From: Notamacropus eugenii
Taxonomy: Eukaryota > Chordata > Mammalia > Diprotodontia > Macropodidae
Length of the DNA: 64,000 bases
Assembly (NCBI RefSeq): GCF_028372415.1
Contig: NC_092879.1
Span: 93,334,741 to 93,398,740 of the forward strand
Reading direction: 5' to 3'
Shown in pieces: positions 26,385-39,756 of this stretch. The translations under genes were made by a program, and so were the position numbers. The notes under the pieces were generated by a model. The model did not search any database, had not been told where the DNA came from, and saw nothing but the letters and a program-made list of their open reading frames with translations. Each line of letters begins with the position of its first letter. The first letter of the stretch is position 1.

Positions 26385-28985
26385 TCCTTCGTCTTCAAAG
26401 AGGACCAAAATAACATCACCATTGTAAAGTGAAATTTCAGTGTGTCCGACTGTGGCTGATCAGACCAATACGAGCTCGGAATGCTCTACCGCAATCTGGG
26501 CACAGATAGTCCATGTGAATATGTGGGGTGGATATCCCAAATTTGTGCATCCTGCATTTACTTTGTGCTGTCTCAATTCTGCTTTACTCAAAGAGCACAG
26601 CACCTTTTCTTATGTGGGCATGCCATGCCGAGCAGCCCTGTGCCAGTATCTCCCATGTTGCACAGTCAAATCTAAAGTTCTTGAGAGAGACCTTGAGAGT
26701 GTCCTTGTATCGTTTCTTCTGGCCACCGTGTGATTGCTTGCCCCATGTGAGTTCTCCACAAAATAGTCTTCTTGGCAAGTGTACATTTTGCATTCGAACA
26801 ATGTGGCCAACCCATTGGAATTGCGCTCTCTGAAGCATAGTTTGAATACTTGGCAGTGCAGCTCGAGCCAGGACTTCAGTGTCTGGTACCTTATCCTGCC
26901 AGGTGATCCTCAGAATCTTCCTAAGACAGTTCAAATGGAAGTGATTTCCTGACATGACGCTGGTAGACTGTCCATGTTTCACAAGCATATAACAATGAGG
27001 TCAGCACAATAGCTCTGTAGACCTTCAGTTTGGTAGTCAGTCTAATACCTCTTCTCTCCCAAGCCTTTCTTTGGAACCTCCCAAACACTGAGCTAGCTCT
27101 GGCAATGCGTGCATCAACCTCATTGTCAATGTGTGCAACCCTGGAAAGTACACTACCAAGGTAAGTGAACTTATCCACAATATTCAAAACTTCTCCATTT
27201 GTTGTAACGGATGGTTCCATCTATGGATGGTGTGGTGGTGGCTGATGGAGCACCTGTGTTTTTTTGTTGTTAACTATTAGGCCAAAATGAGCACAGGCAG
27301 CAGAGAATTGATCCATACTTTGTTGCATCTCAGCTTCAGAGACTGCATTGAGAGCACAATCATCTGCAAACAGAAAATCATGCACCAACACTCCCTCCAC
27401 TTTGGTCTTAACTTATAGCCTTTTCAAATTGAAAAACTTTCCATCAGTATGGTAGTTGACCTTGATGCCGTGTTCATCCTCACTGAAAGCATTTGTCAAC
27501 ATGGCTGAAAACATCATGCTAAAAAGCATGGGAGCAAGCCCATAGCCCTGTTTCACTCCATTGGTGACTGGGAAGTCCATTATCCAGAACCCAGGCAAAC
27601 CTGCCATCGTGAAATTGACGTACAATATTGATGAACTTCTCTGGGCAGCCAAATTTTAACATAATTTTCCATAAGCCCTCATGACCAACAGTGTCAAAGG
27701 CCTTGGCTAGATCCACAAATGTTGTGTACAGACCTGTGTTCTGCTCCTGGCATTTCTCCTGGAGTTGTTGGTCACAAACACCATATCTACTGTTCCTTGG
27801 CTCTTTCTGAAGCCACACTGGCTGTTAGGTATATGTCCATCTTCCAGGTGAAGGATCAGCCTATTAAGGAGGACTCTAGCCTGAATTTTGACAGCAATGA
27901 CTAAGACAGAGATCCCCCTGTGACTGTCGCAAGACAATCCATTCCCTTTACCCTTATAGAGATGGACAATGGAGGCATCCTTGAACTCCTAGGGGATAAC
28001 TTCCTCTTGCCACATAGCCTGGAAAATTTCAGTCAGCTTTTGTATGAGCAATGGTCCCCCTATCTTGTAAATCTCAGCTGGAGTAGAATTAGTACCAGGT
28101 GCTTTGCCACATGGAAGGAGCCTAATGGCCCTCAAAAGCTCTTCTTCAGTTGGAAGTTCAGCTAAGGAGGGATTGACTTCAACCTGAGGTAAATGGTCAA
28201 TGACCTTAGCATTGATTGATGAGGGTCTGTTGAGAACACTATGGAAGTGTTCAGCCTATCTCTCTAGGACCATGTCCTTATCACTAATCAATGTACCTCC
28301 ATCAGCACTGAGTAGTTGTGATGTACCATAAGTTTTTGGTCCATAAATAGCTTTCAGGGAATCATAAAAGCGTTTTGGATTGTTACTATCAGCATAAAAC
28401 TGAATTTCATCTGCCTTCTTACTGAGCCAGGAATCCTGCATCTCTCTAAGCTTTGCTTTTGATGGAATTAAATGCTGCCTTCTTAGAGGTGAATGAACTA
28501 TCCTGCTGGCAAATCCTGTGGAGTTCTCATTTTTCATTTAGCAGCTTCTGAATTTCCCCATCATTTTCATCAAACCAGTCTTGGTGTTTGCTAGTGTTCT
28601 GACCCAGATGAGCAAATGCAGTGCTGTACACCAAATCTCTGAACGCTGCCCACTCCTTTTCTGCTCCACTGTTGCCAACTGTGTGTTGGCTCAACTTTTC
28701 CCCCAAGTCAGCAGCAAACTGTTCTTGCTCAGAGAAGAGCTCTAATTTGTTGACATTAATTTTTCTGGTAGTCATTTTGCCTTGGGGGTGGTGCTTTAGA
28801 CGAATGCGAATATTTAGCTTGGAAAGAATAAGTCTATGATCAGTCCAGCACTCTGCATCACACATTGCCTTTGTCACTCTCACATCTTGTCTGTCTCTTC
28901 TCCTTACCATCACATAATCTATTAGATGCCAGTGTTTGCTGCGAGGGTGCATCCATGCTATGCTATGCCATGCCATGCTATGCCA
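26385..28985 (-). mobile_element. decayed RTE-clade LINE, with C-terminal zinc finger
   Basis: Minus-strand pieces follow the single RTE reading frame. They run from endonuclease end (HPRSKHWHLIDYVMVRRRDR, 28.9 kb) through GEIQKLLNEK, MQDSWLSKKADEIQFYADSN and YGPKTYGTSQLLSADGGTL. The reverse transcriptase follows (CGFRKSQGTVDMVFVTNNSR, FVDLAKAFDTVGHEGLWKIM, GLAPMLFSMMFSAML). The C-terminus has KILRITWQDKVPDTEVLARA and WVGHIVRM, and ends in a C2H2-like finger CPDCGR...GLISHSRTH near 26450-26515. At least six frame changes or stops break it and the N-terminal endonuclease half is missing. The left tail near 26385 resembles the tail of a SINE family in this window. Confidence 0.88.
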
Positions 28986-28990
28986 AGCTA
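28955..28990 (+). repeat. short ATGCT/ATGCC pentamer repeat at RTE 5' break
   Basis: About seven imperfect GCTAT/GCCAT units mark the point where the RTE homology begins. It is probably local slippage at the truncation. Confidence 0.6.
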
Positions 28991-29009
28991 TACTGCCTCT
29001 AAATAACAA

Positions 29010-29175
29010 CCACTACAATATCAATTCCCATTTCTATAACATTCAAGGGTTTATAAAATACTTTCCTTTTTGCAACCCTATAAAAGAGATACTACAACTA
29101 TTATTGTCACCATTTCACAGATGAGGAAATGGAGGCTCAAAGCAGTTAAGCAACTTGTCCCTGATGCCATAGCTA
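29010..29175 (-). mobile_element. CORE-SINE (MIR-like)
   Basis: Complementary core CACAGATGAGGAAATGGAGG followed by an AAGCAACTTGTCCCTGATGC segment. Confidence 0.7.
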
Positions 29176-29869
29176 TATGGGGGGGAAAAGTTAAGCTGAG
29201 AACAAGAAACTGGCCATATCTTTAAAAAGTAGGAAAGGCATTGATTTTTTAATACAACTTTTGGGCTTCTATTGACCTGAGATTCAAATGGTGGAAGGAT
29301 TGGATCAGATGGGCAGAAAGTCTCTTCCTGATTGGAAGAAGACAGTCACAGAGAACTATAACCCGTATGTAGCTGTGATCATTCATTATGCTTCTGATGG
29401 TAGAAATGGAAAGATAGATTTTGTCGATGGTATACAAGAAAATAAGTTGTCCATTTCTTTCCTGATATGAGTAGAAAGCTGTTGCAAATAAGTGATCTGA
29501 GGGTCTATGACAATTAGAGCTACTAACGGAGGAAAAGCAGCCTTGCCCAGTATGTCAGAGTCCCAATGGGATTCTGTAACTCTCCATTTCCCATCAGCAG
29601 CTCCATTCTCCACAACTCCAGGGAACATCCTGCCTCCCCCAGGAGAAGCTGGTCGTCTGAAATTTCACCACCACGCAGATTGACTCAGTTTTTGGTTCTT
29701 AACACCTTTTCAACTCCCTCAGTTTTGACTCCCCTCTGATTGGAGGCCTGGAGGATGGAGTTGTAAACTCCTCCCAAAGCCTTACTTTATAGAGGGCTCA
29801 TATCAGAACTTTCCAGGGAACTGTCCATTTTCCTTCAGCAGTCCTGCTTTGATTGACTCCACAGTCGCC

Positions 29870-30260
29870 AGTTATACCTTCATGGTCATCCACTGGTCAG
29901 CTTGGGTATTATCTTCCCACTAGACTGAAAGCTTCTAGATTCGAGGACTATCTTTCTTTTTCTTATTTATATACCCAGAGCTTACTTAACACAGTCACAT
30001 AGCAGGCAGTTAACAAATGTTTTTAGTGGGAGAAGCCTCGTGGTATAGTGGATAATGAGCTAGACCCTGAGTGACAAAGACTTCGGCTCAGATGTCATGT
30101 CTGACTTGAGTCAATGGAGTGACGATCTTCTAGTCACTTAACCTTTGTAAGCCTCAAGTTTCTTCACTTATAAAATGTACCACCTCTTCCCCTATCCCCC
30201 AGGATTACCATGAGGCTTAAGTATTATGCTACACTCTAATGCATTATAGAAATGCTGCTA
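29870..30260 (+). mobile_element. L2 3' end followed by a CORE-SINE (MIR-like)
   Basis: L2 end near 29920-30010 (CTAGACTGAAAGCTTCTAGA). From about 30030 a tRNA-headed CORE-SINE follows, with the GCCTCAAGTTTCTTCACTTA core. Confidence 0.65.
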
Positions 30261-32690
30261 TGGTTTCAATGTTCTACTTTTCTTTGCCTTTGCATAATTT
30301 TGTTCTTTTAGCAAACCCCTGCTTAACTATGCGGGAAGCCAGAGATCGATGCTGAGCTAAACATCTACGCTGCCGCGCACCCTTTTACAAATAATTCTAT
30401 TAAACAATTCAGTAAATCAACAGACTTCTTCAATACATCAGAAACAAAGGGCATTAATGCTTTTTTTCCATCCTCTGACTGCTTGGTTTATTGAAGCTTC
30501 AGACTCTACCCCAATGTAACCAGAATCCAACTTCACTTTGCTCAGAGAGGTCCAGAATGGAATGTCATTGGAACTGTCCTTATCAGTCAGATTGAATTCA
30601 GGCTTGTTTGACTCAGTGGATCAGAGCTCCCTGCTTTTTCTCCTTTCTTTCTAACTTGGGCAATAGCCTCTATTCTTGGAAGTATTAAGATTGTGAAGTG
30701 AAAAGTCCAGGGAATTTTAGGAACAGAAGTTGACCTTTTTTCCATAAGCTGCTCTGTAGATGCCAGTGGGATACTGACTTCTAGAAAACAATTTAACACA
30801 TAGGACCTTAACACAGACAGAACTGGCAGGGAACTCAGAGGTGATCCAGACTAATACTTCTCATGTTATAGAGGAGGCCACATAGATAGCATTTGGCAAA
30901 GCCAAGACTAGAGCTCGGGGCCTCTCAGTTCAGTGCTCTTTCCATTGGACCATAACAAAACTCTTGGCCAAGGATGGCATGGACCTACCAAGGGGTACTA
31001 CAATTATATTTGCCTAAAGTTTTCTAACTCTAATCAAGAGGTCTGTAACCAGAAATAAACAGGGTGAACTTGAGAGCCAAACGAATACAAGGAGGCAAAT
31101 TTGCAGATAGCACCATGGTTTATTGGGAATGATTTCTATCCCATTTCTGAAGATCGCTGCTAGTAGTAATGAACAAAGAGGAACCAGTTGATGAAGTAGA
31201 AATAATACTAATAATAGCTAGCACTTCTAAGTGCTTTAATGTTTACCAAGTACTTTCTGGTTTTGTCTGTTTCTCTAGTACTTAGCACAATGCCTGGCAT
31301 CCATTAAAAGCTTAATAAATGCTTGTTGACTTGGCTTTATGATTATCTCTTTCGATCCTCACAGTAACTTATGTGGTATTATAGTTATCATAATCCTTGT
31401 TTTACAGATGAGGAAACTAAGGCTCAGAGATGTTAAGTGACTTGCCGATGGACATACAGCTACCAAGTACTTGAGTGGGATTCCTGAATCTCTCCCTTTC
31501 CCCCCCAAGCCCAGCGCTCCTTCCACTATTAAACCCTATTTATTAGCATTCCTGCCACTACCCCCTACTAAATGTGAGCTCTAGAATGTCAAGAAACGGG
31601 TCTGCCTTATCTTTGAGGCCCTGTTCTCCACTCCAGCAGCCCCAAGCACGTTCTGTGCAAAACAAAACAAAACAAACCACCCAACTCCCTCAATACATGG
31701 TGATCACAGCTGTTTAGAGGAATCTTAAGAACCACAGGAAGCTGTTTTTCTGCTTTGAAAGTTGTTTCAGTCTGTCTTTCAATAAAAGCAAGTTTACTAA
31801 ATTTAAAAGTATTTCTTAGCATCTCTTATCTACTAAGAGTAATTCGGTTTCTTTGACTCCAATGACGTTTATACTCTTGGATTCGTGGGGGTTTATTTCT
31901 GCATACCTCTAAACTGCTGAGTTTCATCATCTTATCCTGAGAGTCCAGCTGCACCCAGTTTCATTCTTCTTGACTTATTTTTGTGATTGTTCAGTGTGTC
32001 TATCATCCACTTGATTGTACCTTGAGAAATTTCTAGCTTTGTTTCCAGTATTTCGGTTGGTTTATGCTGTTGCAACACTTTTTTCTTCAGACAATTTTGT
32101 GTCACCTTGCTCTTTGTATTGGTTTCATTTTGGGGGGTTTGCTTGTGCTTAAAAGTGACTGAACTCTTTTTTTAAAAAGCATCTCTGATAGCTGTGCTTC
32201 TTCTAGAATGGGGGATATTTCTGTTGCGATGTTTGAGGGGGATGTTAAGAAAGTCAGCTCCTTCCCTTGCACCCTCTCTCTGTCATCTTTCCCTGAATCT
32301 TGAACCATTAAGAAGTTGACAAAGATTATAAACCACTGATGTTTCTGAATTGGACCTTCTGAAGTTGCTTGTTGGTTCTAACATTTGGGGTTCTTTCAGA
32401 AACTTTATTTTGGCAAATATATATTAGCCCTCTCTTTGGGGTTTAAAAACTCCCCCAGATCCAAAACTGCCTTTTAAGAAACTGAAGATATTCAAGGTCA
32501 TGGCTCCTAGTCTTTTGGTGGGTTCCTTTATTCTTTTCTGGAAGACCTTTTTTTCCCCTCTCTCTTAAACAAAAACTAAAACCCATACGATAAATACTCA
32601 GTCTAGGAAAAGACAAATTCGCACATTGGTCGTGTTCCAATATGAATATCTCATTCTGGATTTTAGGTCTTTGAATCTGAGAGGAGGTGA
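30260..32690. other. intergenic stretch between RTE and L1 relics
   Basis: Apart from CORE-SINE pieces near 30800-30960 and the MIR/L2 nest at 31190-31500, no gene or nameable repeat is seen. Confidence 0.45.
31190..31500 (-). mobile_element. MIR-like SINE split by an L2 3' fragment
   Basis: A minus-strand MIR (GATGAGGAAACTAAGGCTCA near 31408) has its left part at 31200-31255. The two parts are separated by a plus-strand L2 end at about 31258-31335 (TTAATAAATGCTTGTTGACT). Confidence 0.65.
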
Positions 32691-34010
32691 CTGGTAAGAT
32701 TCATGTTCAGTCCTCCGGACTCATACTTTGTAGCTGCACTGATAAAGTTCGAAGTTTTCCAAAATTATTTTCCTCCATAATGTCTTTATGTAAATTGCTC
32801 TCCCGGTTCTGTTCACTTTGCTCTAAATCAGTTCATAGAGGGCTTCCCATTTTTTTTCAGCACGATCCATTTCATCATTTCTTATGGCACAATAATATTC
32901 CATTACATTCATATGCCATAATTTGTTTAACCATCCCCCACCAAGTGGGTGGCCCCTTAGTTTCCAGTACTTAACTATTATGAAAATAGTTACTATAAAC
33001 ATCCGTGTATATCATGGTTCCTTTTCCCCATTCTTTGATCTCTTTGGGAAACAGCACTAGTAGTGGTATAGTTAGGTCAAAGGGTTAGTAACTATCGAGG
33101 TGAAGCTCCTAACTGCTTTCCTGTGTGTTCGTACTTTGTTGCCGAAGAAGACCATGCCATCAGAGAAATGATGACATGACTTGCACTTGACTTTGTTTGG
33201 AGTGAGGGAGGGCTGTGCAGGTCACCAGCCTCACTTCTCCTCCAGAGCCATCTGAATCCAGGGACCAGATATTCATCAGGATGACTGGAGATGACCCAGG
33301 ATGAGGCAATTGGGGTGAAGGGACTTGCCCAAGGTCACACAGCTAGTGAGCGTCAAGCGTCTGAGGTGAGATTTGGACTCAGGTCCTCCTGACTCCTGCA
33401 CTAGTGCACCATCCATTGCACCACCTAGCTGCCCCAACTGCTTTCCAGAATGGTTCATAGCTCCACAAAGAATGCATGAGTGCGCTGGTTTTCCTGCAGC
33501 CTCACCAACACTTGTCATTTTTCTCTTTTGTCATTTTTGCCAATCTGATTGATGGGTGGAACCTCTGAATCATTTTAATCTGCATTTCTGTAATTATCAG
33601 TGATTTGGATTTTTTATATTGCTGTTAATACCTTGGATCTCTTTCTTTGAAAACTGTTCATATCTTTTGACTATCAATTGGAGAATGGCTCTTAGTTTTA
33701 TAACTTTGAATAACTTTCTTATATATCTTGGATATGAGATCTTTGTCATAGCAATTTATTGCAAAGATTTTCCCTAATTACTTGTTTTCCTTTTCATTTT
33801 AACTGAATTATATTTTTGTCCAAAACCATTTTAACTTTAGGTAATCAAAATTATTCACTTTGTCTTTTGTATCTATTCCTTGTTTCATTGTGAACTTTTC
33901 CTATATCATAAAAGGCATTTCCTTCCTTGCTCCTGTAATGTTGTGACCTTTTACGTTTAAGTCACAAACCCATTTAAAGCTTATCTTTGGGAAGTCTTGA
34001 GATCACAGTG
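32690..34010 (-). mobile_element. old L1 3' half, interrupted by a SINE
   Basis: L1 3' sequence of the same type as at 21.4-22.7 kb, on the minus strand. It is cut at 33111-33446 by an RTE-tailed SINE that duplicated 11 bases of the L1. It is highly diverged and has no open frame. Confidence 0.8.
33122..33435 (-). mobile_element. RTE-tailed SINE, complete, with 11-bp target duplication
   Basis: Read on the minus strand, a tRNA-like head (GGGGCAGCTAGGTGGTGCAA) is followed by a MIR/CORE-like body. The tail has GGCATGGTCTTCTTCGGCAA on that strand. AACTGCTTTCC at 33111-33121 is repeated at 33436-33446. It is inserted in an older L1. Confidence 0.88.
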
Positions 34011-34771
34011 AAGAAAATGAAGGGTTTGGGTGCAGATGGACAGCAGTCTTTTCACTGAACTGAGGAGGGAACAGGTCTCTGCTCTGCTATCCTCCAAAGG
34101 TGATTGTCAGGAAGATCAAATTCAATCATGTCTCTCTCTGGTGAGGAAGGCCTTCTGGGTATCTTCTCTCTCTGTGGATATTCAGGGAGGTTTAAGGGAC
34201 TTTCCCAGAGTCATACCCAAAACTGACAAGAATCAGGTGAAGGGGAAAGTGTAGAAAAGAGGCCTAAGAGAGAGGGTGAGGCCTAGCTTTGGCGACCTGC
34301 TTTAGGCTAAGACTTCAAGACTTCCAAGCGTATCTTGATCTACTGTTTGGGGACTCTAGACGTCAGTCTTGTCTTCTGCAAACGCCTAGGACAAATGTAA
34401 CTCTAGTTCTTTTATTTGCCCACCATGTGGCCTTACTCATTTGAACAAATGAAAGTGATAGCTAGTTCTCAGTGTAGTCGTTAGCTTCCATATCCTCTCA
34501 CGCCAATCACTTCTTCCAGAACGAATCAGAAAAAAACCAAGGCTAACTGATTACAGAGTTTCATCTCCTTTCCCTCCTCACCCTCTGGTAGTGTTAACCA
34601 GTAGCGAAAGAGCCAAGCAGTAGGGAGCAGGAAGCAAAGACAACAGAGGACACTAAATGAATTACAGTCACACAATTTGTCAAACACCATGTTTTTCAGG
34701 CTGAATAGTTTAGTAACAAGATGACAGAATCTCAATTGTTTTTCAACTTTGAGTATCATTGTCTTTCCAGA

Positions 34772-35019
34772 AGGGCAGCCAGGTGGTGTAGTGCACGGAG
34801 TGCTGGGCCTGGAGTTAGGAAAACTCATCTTCACGAATTCGTCTGGCCTCAGACACTTCCGAGCTGTGTGGCCCTAGCCAAGTCACTTCATCCTGTTTAC
34901 TTCAGTTGCCTCATCTGCAAAATGACCTGGAGAAGGAAATGGCAAACCACTCTGGTATCTTTGCTAAAAAAAACTCCAAATGGGGTCAGAGAAAGTTGGA
35001 CATGACTGGACAACAACAA
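34772..35019 (+). mobile_element. MAR1-type SINE
   Basis: Head AGGGCAGCCAGGTGGTGTAG, with tail GGACAACAACAA. Seven-base duplication TCTTTCC at 34762-34768 and 35020-35026. Confidence 0.92.
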
Positions 35020-35026
35020 TCTTTCC

Positions 35027-35635
35027 CAAACACAAAGTCATCAAGGGGGAGAGAAGGGATTTACATAGTGTACCTACTACATACCAGGCACTGTGCTAAG
35101 TTTTTGATCCTCCCTGTCACCATAGTCAGGCTTTTTTTGTTGTTGTTTTCTCTTTACTTTGAACATTTTGTTAAAGTTGGGCTCTGTTTTCAGTATGGGG
35201 GGGGGGAGCAGAGGGGGCTTTTTCAGACTTAGCTCTGAGGGTTCCGAAGTTTTGGGTGCTTCCAAGGTGGTGTGATCCAAGGAGAGGTGTAGTTTCCACT
35301 CCCCTGCTTCCTTAGGACAGCAAGTGATACTGTGATCCTGAAGTAGATATGGGCAATGGAGCTGCCAAACAGCACCTTGTCCTGTGCACAGTGCTAGTAC
35401 AGGGGTTCCTTGCAGTCTCTTTCTATGCAGCTGCCAGATCCCCTTAGTGTCTCTGGCTTGAGGGCTCTTGAAGCTGCTGCTGCGACCACCTCCAAGGCCC
35501 ACAGACTACAGGCCAGCCTTCATTCCAGTGTGGAAGACCTCTCCTTCTAACCTCCTAAGTGGTTTTGGACTGGGAAAATGTAAATAAGACATTTAAAGTA
35601 CTTTGTAAATCTAAAAGTTCCATGTAAATGCCAGT
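35027..35635. other. left flank of the GATA/GACA array
   Basis: An L2-end scrap at 35060-35105, then about 500 bases of unassigned sequence with a G-run at 35199-35208. A 141-codon minus-strand open frame (35502-35077) has no domain I recognise. Confidence 0.45.
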
Positions 35636-35639
35636 TATT

Positions 35640-35679
<40 letters not shown>

Positions 35680-38600
35680 CAGACAGATAGATAGATAAAT
35701 GGACAGACAGACAGCATTAGATATAGAAAGACAGATAGACTGACAGAGAGACAGACATATCAACACATAGATATGCTAACAGACAGACACACCAGCAGAC
35801 AGACAGACACGACAACAGACAGACAGACATAGGAACAGACACATACACACTGAGAGACAGACATACCAAAAGACAGATAGACACGCCAAAAAACAGACAC
35901 ACCAGCAGACAGACTGACACGCCAAAAGATGCACAGACACACGCACACACTGAGAAACAGACACACTGACAGACAGACATACCCATAGAGAGACAGACTC
36001 ACAGACAGAGAGACACACAGACACACCAACAGACAGACACACTTACAGACAAACTGACAGACAGATAGATAGATAGCCAGAGAGAAAGACAGATAGACAG
36101 ACAGATAGGTGGACAGACAAAACAGATAAATAGATAGATAGAAAGACAGACAGATAGGCAAACAGACAGACAGAAAGATAGATAGATAGATATAGATAGA
36201 TAGACAGACAAAAAAATAAATGGTTAGAAAGACAGGCACACAGAAAGACTGATAGACAGAAGGACAGACCTAAAGACAGATAGACATACCGACAGACAGA
36301 CATACAGACACACACGTAAACATAGACACACACACCTGAGAGACAGACAGACATACCAAGAGACAAACTCACAGACAGAAAGATAGAGAGACACAGAAAC
36401 ACACTGACAGACAGACACACCAACAGACAGACATACCAACAGACAGACATACAGACAGACACACGGACAGGCATATGGACTGACAGGCAGGCAGATGCAC
36501 AGACAGACACACGGACAGGCAGACAGACGCGCAAAGACACACAGACAGACACATAGACACGCAGACAGACACACGGACAGACACATGGACGGACAGACAC
36601 ACGGACAGAGAGAGACAGAGAGACACACAGACAGACAGACAGGCAGGCAGACACACAGACAGGCAGGCAGGCAGGCAGACACATAGAAAGGCAGGGGATA
36701 GAAAAACAGACAGGTAGACAGACAGATACACAGACACACAGACAGGCAGGCAGACGCAAGCACACAGACAGACACACACACAGACACATGGAAAAGTAGA
36801 CACATAGACAGAAAGGCAGACAGACACACGTATAGACAGACACACAGATAGACACATGGAGAGACAAACAGATAGAAATACGGACAGACAGGCAGGCAGA
36901 CAGGCAGGCAGAGAGATACACAGACAGACAGACAGGCAGACAGGGAGACAGACACACAGATAGAAAGACACAGACAGACAGAGAGACACACCGACAGACA
37001 GACAGGCAGAAAGACACAAACACCAAGAGACAGATAGACATAGGGACAGACATTCAGAAAGAAAAACCAACAGAGACATACACACCAAAAGACAGATAGA
37101 CACACGGATAGAAAAACAGACACACTGACAGACAGACAGAGAGATATACTGAGAGATAGACACACTGACAGACAGACAGAGGCAATGACAGACAGGCAGA
37201 CAGAGAGAGAGATACACCAAAAGACAGACAGTCGCACCAGCAGACAGACAGACACACCAACAGACACACACATCGAGAGAAACACACACACACCGACAGA
37301 CTAACAGGCAGATAGATAGACATACAGACAGAAAGAAAGATATGCTGACAGAGAGATAGAGGGATAGACAGACAGAAAAACTGATAGATAGATAAATAGA
37401 CAGACAAAAAGATAGATGGAGAAACATAAATAGATGGATATACAGAGAGACAGACAGAATGAGGGTTAGATAGATAGACAGTTATATAAACAGATACATA
37501 TAAACAAAGACAGACAAATAGACAGGTAGATAAAAGGACAGGCAGACAGACAGACAGATAAATTGATATACAGACTGATAGATATTTAGATAGATAGAAA
37601 GACAGACAGACTGACAGAAAGACAGACATAGATAAATAGATTGATACGTAGGTAGAAAGATGGAGAGACAGATAAATAGATAGATGGATAGACAGTCAGG
37701 AAGACAGACAAGAGAGACAGATAGATAAATAGATAGGTGGATATACATACAGAGATAGACAGATAGACAGATACATATACACACAGACAAACAGACAAAT
37801 AGAGAGATAAGCAAATAGGTAGATAAATGGACAGACAGATATATAGATAGGAAGACAGAGTTAGATAGATATACAGATAGACAAACTGATAGATATTTAG
37901 ACAGAGATAGACGGATAGAAAGACAGGCAGACAAATGGATAGACAGAAAGATAGACGAACAGACATAGATAGATAGATAGATGCATGGATGGATGGATGG
38001 ATGGATGGATGGATGGATGGATAGATAGACAATCAGAAAAACATATAGATAGACACACAGACAGACAGAGAGACAGACAGATAGACAGACTGAAACAGAT
38101 TGACAGGAAGATAGAAAGACAGATAAATTGAAACATAGATCGACAGAAAGACAGGCAGATAAATAGATAGACAGATACATAAATAGACAGACATATCTGG
38201 ATAGACAAACTGAAAAGCATATGGATAGAGGGACAGACTGAGAGAGACAGAGAGACAAATGGGTAGACAGACAGACAGAAAGATTGACGGTCAGACAGAC
38301 TTGGATAGATAAATCGTAGTGAGATAGATTGGTAGGCAGTCAAACACAAAAACATGGAGATAGACATACAGACTGCTAGACAGAGAGGGACAAATCAATA
38401 GAAAGTTAGAAGAACAGACGTAGTTAGATAGAAAGACAGACAGACAGATAAATAGATATAGAGGTAGACAAAGAGAAAAAAATATAGACAGGCAGAGAGA
38501 CAGACTGATAGAGATATACCAAGAAATGGATAGAGAGACAGAGAGACAGATGGACAGACAGCCATAAATAGATGGATAGACAGAAAGATAGATACATAGA

Positions 38601-39141
38601 TAGATAGACAGACAGATAGATAGATAGACAAACAGAAAAACACATAGAGAGGCAGACAGACTTATAGACAGTCAAACGGACAGACAGAAAGACAGACAGA
38701 CACACAGACGCAGATATATAGAGAGATATATAGAGATAGAGAGATAGATACATAGATGGACAGAAAGATGGAGAAAGGGAGAAAGAGAGAGATATTGGTA
38801 GGTACAGAAAGAGTAAAGCATAGACAGATTGACAGAGACAGACAAATGGATAGAGAGACAGACAGACAGACAAATAGAAAAACACAGAAAGGCAGACAGA
38901 CTAATAGAGAGACAAACAGACAAATAGACAGACAGAAAGACAGAAAGATAGACGGACACACAGATGTAGATTGATAGAGATATGGAGAGAGGGAGAGACA
39001 GAGAGATAGATAGAAGAGATATAGAGAGAGAAAGGGAGAAAGAGAGATTGGTAGGTAAACAGTAAAACATAGACAGACAGACTGATAGACAGACAAATGA
39101 ACAGACCAACAGACAGAAAGATAGGACAGACATAGGTAGAT

Positions 39142-39183
<42 letters not shown>

Positions 39184-39429
39184 AACAGAGCGACAGAAAG
39201 ACAGAGAGACAGACAGACACATAGATACATAAATAGATAGACAGACAGATAGCTGGGTAGACAAACAGAAAAGCGTATAGAGAGACAGACAGACTGATAC
39301 AGAGACAGACAAATGGATAGACAGACAGACAGAAAGACTGATGGCTAGATGTAGGTAGATAGATAGGTAGATAGGTAGATAGATGATATATAGATAGGTA
39401 GGTAGGTAGGTAGGTACATAGGTAGAGAT

Positions 39430-39485
<56 letters not shown>

Positions 39486-39681
39486 TAGACCAATAGAAAA
39501 GCATATAAGATAGAGAGACAAATGGATAGAAAGACAAGTAGATGGACAGACTTAGGTAGATAGGTAGATGGGTGGATGGATGGATGGATGGATGGATGGA
39601 TGGATGGAAGGAAGGATAGAAGGATAGATGGATAGATAGAAAGATAGACAGATAGAAGGATGGATGGACGCACAGACAGAC

Positions 39682-39756
<75 letters not shown>

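Noticed and set aside
28621-28839. Plus-strand frames antisense to the RTE relic
   Set aside because: The minus strand carries the recognisable endonuclease and reverse-transcriptase motifs, so these are shadows.
29288-29628. Frames on both strands at 29.3-29.6 kb that looked protein-like
   Set aside because: No motif or family could be recognised and there are no splice signals suggesting an exon of WDR44 or DOCK11.
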